This document shows positions 5,979 through 11,231 of a DNA stretch of 11,231 nt, in pieces. The position numbers were made by a program, and so were the translations under genes. Under the pieces are notes generated by a model, which had not been told where the DNA came from, made no database searches, and saw only the letters and a program-made list of their open reading frames with translations. Origin of the DNA: an uncultured Eubacteriales bacterium (lineage in GTDB: Bacteria > Bacillota > Clostridia > Oscillospirales > Butyricicoccaceae); NCBI GenBank assembly GCA_910585875.1, contig CAJUIK010000046.1, positions 1 through 11,231 of the forward strand, written 5' to 3'. Positions within the stretch are counted from its first letter, which is position 1; each line of letters begins with the position of its first letter.

Positions 5979-6050
5979 GCCGCCCAGCCTATGCCGACGA
6001 TTGGCCGGGCGCTTTGCGCTTGAGAAAACCTGGAAAAGGAGAAATGAGAT

Positions 6051-7739
6051 ATGAAACGCACAATATCCCTGCTGCTTGCTCTGGCCGCGCTGCTGGGCCT
6101 GCTGGCCGGCTGCAAGATGGAAAACCCGGAGCCCATGGAGGGCGACGCCCCGGACAAGAGCGACGCCGCTCCCGAAGACAAGACAGATCCCCAACCCGCC
6201 GCCGGCGAAAAAGACGCAGAGCAATACCTGAATGTCCTGCTTTCCGCCGAGCCCTCTGTGCTGGACGTGGCCCGGTTCTTGGGCATCGTCGACCGCAACC
6301 TGTTCGCCAACCTGAAGGAGCCTCTGACCCGCATCAAAGACGGCGAGGTAACGGGCGCCGGCGCTGAAAGCTGGGAAATCTCCGACGACGGCCTGACCTA
6401 TACCTTCCATCTGCGGGAAAACCATTGGAGCGACGGCCAGAAGGTAACGGCCCAGGACTATGTCACAGCCCTGCAGCGCCAATGCGACCCGGCCAACGCC
6501 TTTGCCTTCACATCGGATTATGCGGACATTAAGAATTTTGACGCCATTGCCAAAGGCGAGGCCGACGCCTCTTCCCTGGGCGCCACAGCGCCGGATGAAA
6601 ACACCTTGGTGATCGAGCTGGAGCGAGTCAACGTCTCCCTGCTTTCCAGCACGGAATTCTTCCCCGACCGGGCGGATATCGCCCAGCAGCACGGCGACAC
6701 CTTGGGCACAGAGGCGGAGAAAACCCCCTGCTGCGGCCCCTTCCTGCTGAAAGCCTGGACCCACAACAGCTCCCTGGAGCTGGCCAAAAACGAGAACTAT
6801 TGGGACGCGGAAAACGTCTCTTTAGAAAAGGTTACATATCACATCATCCCGGATGAAAACGCCCAGCTGGCCTCTCTGGAAAACGGCTCCCTGGATTACC
6901 TGGGCGTGTCCACGCCGGAATATGTGACCAAATTCCAGGGCCGGGACGATATGTCCGAAATGATGATTTCCGCCGGCCGCACCATCATGGTGCTGTTCAA
7001 CTGCGAGGACCCGGTGTTCTCCAACCAAAAAGTCCGCATGGCCTTCTCTCTGGCTCTGGACCGCGACGCTCTGGCCGAAGTGATTACCAACGGCACGGCT
7101 ACTCCCGCCTATAGCCTGGTCCCCCCAGACTGCAACGTGGGCGATCTGAATTTCCGTGAAAACGCCGACGAACCGCTGGAAGCGGTCCGGGCGGCCTCCT
7201 CGGACCCCAAGGCGCTGCTGATTGAAGGCATGAAGGAGCTGGGCCTGGGCGAAGACCCCTCCAAGCTGACGGTGAAATTCGCCTGGGGCGCCACCACCGC
7301 CGCAGCCCGCACCTATTCCGAGCTGTATCAGCAGATCTGGCAGGAGGAGCTGGGCTGCAACGTCGAGCTGGAATTCAACGACAACGCCACCCATATGAGC
7401 AACGTCAACGGCGGCGGCTACCAAATGGCCTCCTTCAGCTGGGGCGCCAACTACGAGCCTCAATTCCAGCTGAGCCGCTGGGCCAACAAGATGGGCGGCC
7501 AATCCCGCTGGAAGAACGAAGAATATGTGTCTCTGGTGTCCCAGGCCTCCCAGACGCTGGACGAGAAGGAGCGGTTGGAGCTTTACGCCAAGGCGGAAAA
7601 GCTGCTGATTGAAGACGCCGCCATTGCCCCGGTCTATTTCACCGCCAGCCGCCGCTTCTATTACAACTACGTCTGCGGCCTGACAGGCAATACCTTTGAC
7701 ACCACGGGTCTGGCCCCGATTTACACCTCTGGCAGATAA
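6051..7739 (+). CDS. Oligopeptide ABC transporter substrate-binding lipoprotein (OppA/DppA/MppA family)
   Basis: A 562-residue extracellular peptide receptor of the SBP_bac_5 family. Residues 1-21 are a lipoprotein signal peptide (MKRTISLLLA, core, lipobox LLAGC, Cys 21), followed by an acidic, Pro-rich linker to about residue 58. The mature domain opens with LNVLLSAEPSVLDVARF. It carries the family hallmarks LFANLKEPLTRI, WEISDDGLTYTFHLRENHWS and SDGQKVTAQDYVTALQR, and later VRMAFSLALDRDALAEVI. The overall pattern is closer to OppA/MppA than to a dipeptide-only DppA, so tri- to oligopeptides are the likely ligands; this is inference. Start: AAAAGGAG at 6034-6041, nine bases upstream. A strong terminator hairpin begins seven bases after the stop and separates this gene from the permeases. 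Confidence 0.94.
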   Translation: MKRTISLLLALAALLGLLAGCKMENPEPMEGDAPDKSDAAPEDKTDPQPAAGEKDAEQYLNVLLSAEPSVLDVARFLGIVDRNLFANLKEPLTRIKDGEVTGAGAESWEISDDGLTYTFHLRENHWSDGQKVTAQDYVTALQRQCDPANAFAFTSDYADIKNFDAIAKGEADASSLGATAPDENTLVIELERVNVSLLSSTEFFPDRADIAQQHGDTLGTEAEKTPCCGPFLLKAWTHNSSLELAKNENYWDAENVSLEKVTYHIIPDENAQLASLENGSLDYLGVSTPEYVTKFQGRDDMSEMMISAGRTIMVLFNCEDPVFSNQKVRMAFSLALDRDALAEVITNGTATPAYSLVPPDCNVGDLNFRENADEPLEAVRAASSDPKALLIEGMKELGLGEDPSKLTVKFAWGATTAAARTYSELYQQIWQEELGCNVELEFNDNATHMSNVNGGGYQMASFSWGANYEPQFQLSRWANKMGGQSRWKNEEYVSLVSQASQTLDEKERLELYAKAEKLLIEDAAIAPVYFTASRRFYYNYVCGLTGNTFDTTGLAPIYTSGR

Positions 7740-7745
7740 CCCCCT

Positions 7746-7788
7746 AAACCGCCGCCGGAGAATTTCTTTGGCGGCGGTTTTTCTCTTT
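7746..7788 (+). terminator. Rho-independent terminator (attenuating) after the peptide-binding protein gene
   Basis: AAACCGCCGCC (7746-7756) and GGCGGCGGTTT (7770-7780) pair perfectly over 11 bp around a 13-base loop. A T-rich run (TTTTTCTCTTT, counting the last T residues of the stem) follows. Because the four genes that follow complete the same transporter and have no clear promoter, this is probably a leaky terminator that lowers permease and ATPase expression relative to the binding protein. Confidence 0.9.
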
Positions 7789-7798
7789 CAGGATTCCA

Positions 7799-7818
7799 GC
7801 GGCCGGCGGACCGGCCGC
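7799..7818 (+). repeat. GC-only hairpin upstream of the permease genes
   Basis: GCGGCCGG (7799-7806) and CCGGCCGC (7811-7818) form a perfect 8-bp stem with loop CGGA. No T-tract follows, so it is not a terminator by itself. It lies 26 bases before the dppB ATG. It could stabilise the 5' end of a processed dppBCDF transcript, or restrict access to the weak ribosome-binding site of dppB. Both roles are inference. Confidence 0.6.
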
Positions 7819-7844
7819 CAGAAAGCGAGGCGAATTCCCCTGAT

Positions 7845-8774
7845 ATGACAAAATTTATTGTCAAACGAATCGGGTATATGCTGGTCGTGCTGTTCTGCGT
7901 GGTCACCATCACCTTTTTCCTGGTACACAGCATCCCCGGCGACCCCTTGTCCTCCATGGTGCAGGACCTGCCGGTGGAAACCCGAGATTTATATTTAGAA
8001 AAATACGGTTTTGATCAGCCGATTGGCGTACAGTATGTGAAATTCCTCAAGCAGCTGCTGACAGGCGATCTGGGGCAGTCTCTGCGCTACCCCGGCCGGC
8101 GGGTGATGGACATTGTGAAAAATTACGCCCCGGTATCCGGCATGATCGGCGGGCTTTCCCTATTGATTGGGTTTACCGCCGGCATTATTTTGGGCATTGT
8201 CGCCGCCCTCAAGCGCAACCAATGGTCCGACCGGGTAATTATGATCCTGGCTCTGCTGGGCACTACCATCCCCACCTTTGTGACGGCGGCGGTGCTGCAA
8301 TATGCGCTGACTGTCGCCTATCCCCTGTTTCCCACCACCGGCTTCGGCTCGATGAAACACCTGGTCTTGCCTGTAGCCTGTATGTGCGTGGGCCCCCTTT
8401 CCAGCTATGCCCGGTATATGCGCTCCAGCGTGCTGGACACGGCCAACCAAGATTTCATCCTGACGGCCGAGGCCAAGGGGGTGAGCCAGTTCCGCATCGT
8501 CGTCCGGCATCTGTTCCGCAATTCCTTTTTGCCCTGCGTCACCATGATCTGCACCAGCATCGCCGGCATTTTCTCCGGCTCCTTTATTGTGGAATCCATT
8601 TTCGCCATCCCCGGCCTAGGCAAATATTTCATTAGCGCCATCAACGACCGGGATTACTCCGTGGTGCTGGGGCTGAACGTCATCTTCACCGGGGTTTATA
8701 TCCTGTCCGTGCTGGTCAGCGATATTCTGCTGGCCATGATCGATCCCCGCATCCGCCTGACGGAAGAAAATTAG
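7845..8774 (+). CDS. dppB: Peptide ABC transporter permease DppB/OppB
   Basis: 309 residues, the standard length for the first peptide permease. One membrane helix (about 9-29) begins right after the start (TKFIVKRIGYMLVVLF). An extracellular domain with PGDPLSSMV and the family motif GDLGQSLRYP (74-83) follows, then about five further helices near 98-121, 131-155, 172-185, 229-252 and 274-296. The coupling loop is LTAEAKGVSQFRIVVRHLFR (206-225), and PGLGKYFI lies near 256-263. It pairs with DppC to form the transmembrane channel. The ATG at 7845 gives the canonical N-terminus but has only a poor ribosome-binding site: GAGG at 7827-7830 is 14 bases away. This adds to the terminator in lowering expression relative to the binding protein. 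Confidence 0.94.
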   Translation: MTKFIVKRIGYMLVVLFCVVTITFFLVHSIPGDPLSSMVQDLPVETRDLYLEKYGFDQPIGVQYVKFLKQLLTGDLGQSLRYPGRRVMDIVKNYAPVSGMIGGLSLLIGFTAGIILGIVAALKRNQWSDRVIMILALLGTTIPTFVTAAVLQYALTVAYPLFPTTGFGSMKHLVLPVACMCVGPLSSYARYMRSSVLDTANQDFILTAEAKGVSQFRIVVRHLFRNSFLPCVTMICTSIAGIFSGSFIVESIFAIPGLGKYFISAINDRDYSVVLGLNVIFTGVYILSVLVSDILLAMIDPRIRLTEEN

Positions 8775-8790
8775 AGAGGAGAAAGCTTTT

Positions 8791-9735
8791 ATGGACGAAC
8801 AAAACCGCGGCCTGGAGACCGCCCTTTCTCCCCAGGATTTTACGATCTGCGGCGAAGAGGCGGGAGGCGCGGACCTGCTGGCCCGCAAACCGATCACCTA
8901 TTGGCAGGACGCCTGGCGACGCTTTTTTGAAAATAAGCTGGCGGTCTGCGCCCTGATCCTGCTGTGCGTCATCGCGCTGACGACGATTTTCGCCCCTCTG
9001 CTCAGCAGCCAATCCCCCTCCGCCCGAAACCTGCTGGAACGCAAGCAGTGGCCCAGCGCCCAACACTGGTTCGGCACAGACGAGCTGGGACGGGATCTGT
9101 TCGCGCGGGTTTGGTCCGGCGGCCGGGTGTCCATTGCCATCGGCATCGGCGGCGCCGCCATCGTGGCGGTTGTGGGCTGTATTTACGGCGGCCTGGCCGC
9201 CTACTTCGGCGGCAAAGTCGATATGCTGATGATGCGCGTTGTGGAAATCCTCAGCTCCGTGCCCCATCTATTGGTGGTGATCATGATGTCCGTGGTGCTG
9301 GAGAGCAGCAGCATTCCCACCCTGCTCTTCGCCATGACAGTCACAGGCTGGTGTCCCATCGCCCGGCTGGTGCGATCTCAAATGCTGCAAATCAGCCGAT
9401 CGGAATATGTCATGGCGGCTAAAATCATGGGGGTGTCCCCGCTGAAAATTGTGGTGCGGCACATGATTCCCAACACTGTCAGCGTCATCATTGTGGCTAT
9501 CACCTTCCGTATCCCCGGCTTTATCTTCGGCGAAGCCTTTCTCAGCTATGTGGGCCTGGGGGTGCAGCCGCCCAACACCAGCTGGGGCGCTCTGGCCTCC
9601 GCCGCCCAAAATTCCCTTCTGTACCACCCTTATATGATGTTTTTCCCCGCTCTGCTGATCGCCCTGACCATGCTGTCCTTCACGCTGATGGGCGACGGCC
9701 TGCGGGACGCCCTGGATCCCAAACTCAGGAGGTGA
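8791..9735 (+). CDS. dppC: Peptide ABC transporter permease DppC/OppC
   Basis: 314 residues. The N-terminal part is cytoplasmic (about 1-48, with YWQDAWRRFFENKLAV entering the first helix at 49-72). The OppC hallmark HWFGTDELGRDLFARVWSGG (92-111) follows. Further helices lie near 114-136, 155-172, 176-190, 229-250 and 281-301. The EAA-type coupling loop is VMAAKIMGVSPLKIVVRHMI (207-226), and FLSYVGLGVQPPNTSWG (250-266) is a strong family marker. The ATG at 8791 is preceded by AGGAG (8777-8781) at nine bases, 16 bases after the dppB stop. Its stop codon lies inside the ribosome-binding site of dppD, so the two are likely translated together. Confidence 0.95.
   Translation: MDEQNRGLETALSPQDFTICGEEAGGADLLARKPITYWQDAWRRFFENKLAVCALILLCVIALTTIFAPLLSSQSPSARNLLERKQWPSAQHWFGTDELGRDLFARVWSGGRVSIAIGIGGAAIVAVVGCIYGGLAAYFGGKVDMLMMRVVEILSSVPHLLVVIMMSVVLESSSIPTLLFAMTVTGWCPIARLVRSQMLQISRSEYVMAAKIMGVSPLKIVVRHMIPNTVSVIIVAITFRIPGFIFGEAFLSYVGLGVQPPNTSWGALASAAQNSLLYHPYMMFFPALLIALTMLSFTLMGDGLRDALDPKLRR
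9727..9735 (+). promoter_or_regulatory. Consensus ribosome-binding site of dppD overlapping the dppC stop
   Basis: AGGAGGTGA is fully complementary to the 16S rRNA anti-Shine-Dalgarno end. It is the strongest such site in the window, four bases before the dppD ATG at 9740. The final TGA is the dppC stop codon, so a ribosome terminating on dppC is already positioned to restart on dppD. Confidence 0.85.
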
Positions 9736-9739
9736 GCCC

Positions 9740-10783
9740 ATGGATTCCCAATCTCAATCCCAATCCCTGCTTCAAGTGCGGGATCTGAACGTCTCGTTTC
9801 AAACCTACGCCGGCCAAGTCAAAGCCGTGCGGGGCGTCTCCTTCGACGTGGGCGTCCAACAGACGCTGGCCATGGTGGGCGAATCCGGCTGCGGCAAAAC
9901 CGTCACGTCCAAGGCTATCATGCGGCTGCTGGACCGGAGCGGCGGCAAAATCCAAGAGGGCTCCCAGATCCTGTTCCAAGGCCAGGATCTGCTGTCTCTG
10001 AGCAAAAAACAGCTCAACCAGATCCGGGGCAGCCGCGTCAGCATGATTTTCCAGGATTCCATGACCTCCCTGAACCCCACCATGACAGTGGGAAACCAAA
10101 TCATGGAGAACATCCTGACCCACCAGAAAGTTCCCAAGGCCCAGGCCCGGCAGCGGGCCAAGGAGCTGCTGGAGTTGGTGGAAATCCCCAATTCAGAGCT
10201 GCGGCTGAAACAATACCCCCACCAGCTTTCCGGCGGGATGCGCCAGCGGGTGATGATCGCCATCGCCTTGGCGCTGAACCCCGCCCTGCTCATCGCCGAC
10301 GAGCCCACCACCGCCCTGGACGTGACCATCCAAGCCCAGCTGATGGACCTGCTGGCCTCGCTGAAAGAGCGGTTCCAAATGTCCGTCATCCTGGTGACCC
10401 ACGACCTGGGCATTGTGGCGGATTTTGCCGACAAGGTCCAGGTGATGTACGCCGGCAGGATTGTGGAACGGGGCGATGTGGCGGACATTTTCGATACTCC
10501 CCGCCATCCCTATACCTGGGCGCTGCTCAGCTCCATCCCCGGGCGGGCCCAAGCCAGCAAGAGCAAGCTCTATTCCCTGCAAGGGGCGCCGCCGGACCTG
10601 CTGCTGGATTTGCCCCAGTGCCCCTTCGCTCCCCGATGCCGTTACTGTATGCCTGTCTGCAAAAAGGCAATTCCCAGCCAAACCCAGATCAGCGACAGCC
10701 ACGCCGCCGCCTGCTGGCTGCTGCACCCCATGGCGCCCGCCGTGGAACCCCCTGCCGGAATAGGAGGAACCGCACATGAGTGA
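9740..10783 (+). CDS. dppD: Peptide ABC transporter ATP-binding protein DppD/OppD
   Basis: 347 residues. Motifs: Walker A GESGCGKT (47-54), Q-loop FQDSMTSLNP (Gln 105), signature LSGGM (163-167), Walker B ALLIADEP (182-189) with catalytic Glu 188, and switch His 221 in VTHDLG. The C-terminal oligopeptide-transporter (oligo_HPY) extension follows from PRHPYTWALLSSIPG. It carries the cysteines Cys 294, 300, 307 and 325 (CPFAPRC, then PVC and AAC), plus an extra Cys 303. In a characterised DppD homologue this Cys set binds a [4Fe-4S] cluster; binding here is inferred. The N-terminus has a short Ser-Gln repeat (SQSQSQS) absent from most homologues. It forms an ATPase heterodimer with DppF. The first eight bases of dppF overlap its end. 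Confidence 0.95.
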   Translation: MDSQSQSQSLLQVRDLNVSFQTYAGQVKAVRGVSFDVGVQQTLAMVGESGCGKTVTSKAIMRLLDRSGGKIQEGSQILFQGQDLLSLSKKQLNQIRGSRVSMIFQDSMTSLNPTMTVGNQIMENILTHQKVPKAQARQRAKELLELVEIPNSELRLKQYPHQLSGGMRQRVMIAIALALNPALLIADEPTTALDVTIQAQLMDLLASLKERFQMSVILVTHDLGIVADFADKVQVMYAGRIVERGDVADIFDTPRHPYTWALLSSIPGRAQASKSKLYSLQGAPPDLLLDLPQCPFAPRCRYCMPVCKKAIPSQTQISDSHAAACWLLHPMAPAVEPPAGIGGTAHE

Positions 10784-11231
10784 AGCTCTATTTCAAGTGA
10801 AAAACCTCAAACGGTATTTCCCCGCTAAAAACGGCAAATCCGTCAAAGCGGTAGACGACGTGACCTTCGATATCTTCAAAGGGGAAACCTTCAGCCTGGT
10901 AGGGGAATCGGGCTGCGGCAAAACCACCTGCGGCCGGACGCTGCTGGGGGTCTACCCCAAAACCGGCGGCTCCATCCTCTATGAGGGCCGGGAGCTGGGC
11001 AAGCTGCCCAAAGGGGAGGCCAAGCTGTTCAAGCGCCGGAACCAGATGATTTTCCAGGATCCTTACTCCTGCCTGGACCCCCGCATGACCATCGGCGCCA
11101 TCATCCAGGAGGGCATGAACGTCCACTTCAAGCGTTCCCCCCAGGAGAGAAATCAACAGGTAGCCCAGCTTTTGTACAAGGTGGGGCTGACGTCGGATTT
11201 CGCCTCCCGCTTCCCTCACGAGCTGTCCGGC
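10776..11231 (+). CDS. dppF: Peptide ABC transporter ATP-binding protein DppF/OppF (3' part outside window)
   Basis: The open frame covers 152 codons and runs off the window in the middle of the ABC signature: it ends HELSG, where LSGGQ would continue. Walker A is GESGCGKT (43-50) and the Q-loop is MIFQDPYSCLDPRMT (Gln 94). The sequence FQDPYxxLDPR, together with a Walker A followed by a GRTLLG-like stretch, is characteristic of the second peptide ATPase, DppF/OppF. Start: AGGAGG at 10762-10767, eight bases upstream. The ATG lies eight bases inside the dppD reading frame (ACATGAGTGA), so translation is coupled. A full-length protein would be about 320-330 residues; the rest is not visible. 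Confidence 0.94.
   Translation, partial: MSEALFQVKNLKRYFPAKNGKSVKAVDDVTFDIFKGETFSLVGESGCGKTTCGRTLLGVYPKTGGSILYEGRELGKLPKGEAKLFKRRNQMIFQDPYSCLDPRMTIGAIIQEGMNVHFKRSPQERNQQVAQLLYKVGLTSDFASRFPHELSG

Noticed and set aside
5979..6050. Possible terminator between pepC and the peptide-binding protein gene
   Set aside because: Only imperfect GC-rich pairing (a GCCC-A-GCC segment with GGCCGGGC) and a tiny GCGC-TTT-GCGC stem are present, with no T-tract; read-through is more likely.
5307..6764. A 485-codon open frame on the minus strand opposite pepC and the peptide-binding protein gene
   Set aside because: It spans two well-supported plus-strand genes and the gap between them, its product shows no recognisable domain, and long antisense frames are expected opposite GCC/CTG-rich coding DNA.
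1..11231. CRISPR array, tRNA or rRNA gene, insertion sequence, prophage or toxin-antitoxin genes
   Set aside because: No regularly spaced repeats, cloverleaf-like segments, transposase or integrase motifs, or terminal inverted repeats were recognised; almost all of the window is filled by transporter, regulator and peptidase genes.

Overview
The window looks like chromosomal DNA from a GC-rich anaerobic Firmicute, most plausibly an Oscillospiraceae-type gut Clostridium. The evidence is strong Shine-Dalgarno (SD) sites (AAGGAGG, AGGAGGTGA) before most genes, sigmaA-like promoters with TTGACA and 17-bp spacers, several lipobox-bearing lipoproteins, rho-independent terminators, and heavy use of GCC, CTG and GGC codons. 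The lineage is inferred from style and protein families; no rRNA or marker gene is present. No tRNA, rRNA, CRISPR array, insertion sequence or phage gene was seen.

Left arm (about 1-3614, all minus strand). A four-gene operon is transcribed leftward from a near-consensus promoter at 3586-3614. It encodes a Crp/Fnr-family regulator (2873-3550), a periplasmic-type substrate-binding lipoprotein (1800-2876), an ABC permease (1061-1825) and a short ABC ATPase (474-1061). All three junctions overlap (ATGA, 26 bp, TGATG), so translation is probably coupled. The importer is of the nitrate/sulfonate/taurine (NMT1/SsuABC-like) class and its substrate cannot be read from sequence. A dyad, TGTCTCA-TT-TGAGACA (3565-3580), covers the predicted transcription start and is the best candidate operator for self-regulation. 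The operon ends in a modest terminator (422-449). That terminator is overlapped by a candidate promoter for the next minus-strand gene, a lipoprotein (1-368) cut by the window edge.

Right arm (about 3743-11231, all plus strand). A second operon starts from a TTGACA-17-TAAAAT promoter (3743-3771), divergent from the first. It encodes an S9-like alpha/beta hydrolase (3816-4637), a bleomycin hydrolase/PepC-type C1 cysteine aminopeptidase (4674-5978), an oligopeptide-binding lipoprotein (6051-7739), two peptide permeases DppB and DppC (7845-8774, 8791-9735) and two ATPases DppD and DppF (9740-10783, and 10776 to the window end). A strong terminator hairpin (7746-7788) and a second GC-rich hairpin (7799-7818) separate the binding-protein gene from the permease genes and probably keep binding protein in excess.

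Taken together the right arm reads as a peptide-scavenging unit: uptake by a complete Opp/Dpp importer, then cytoplasmic trimming by two peptidase-type enzymes. The left arm is an independent small-molecule importer with its own sensor. The 128 bp between the two divergent -35 boxes holds a pair of TTGNNCAA dyads that look regulatory. No clearly novel system is evident. The most interesting points are the control sites, the altered active-site neighbourhood and C-terminal tail of the PepC homologue, and the unknown ligand of the regulator-importer pair.
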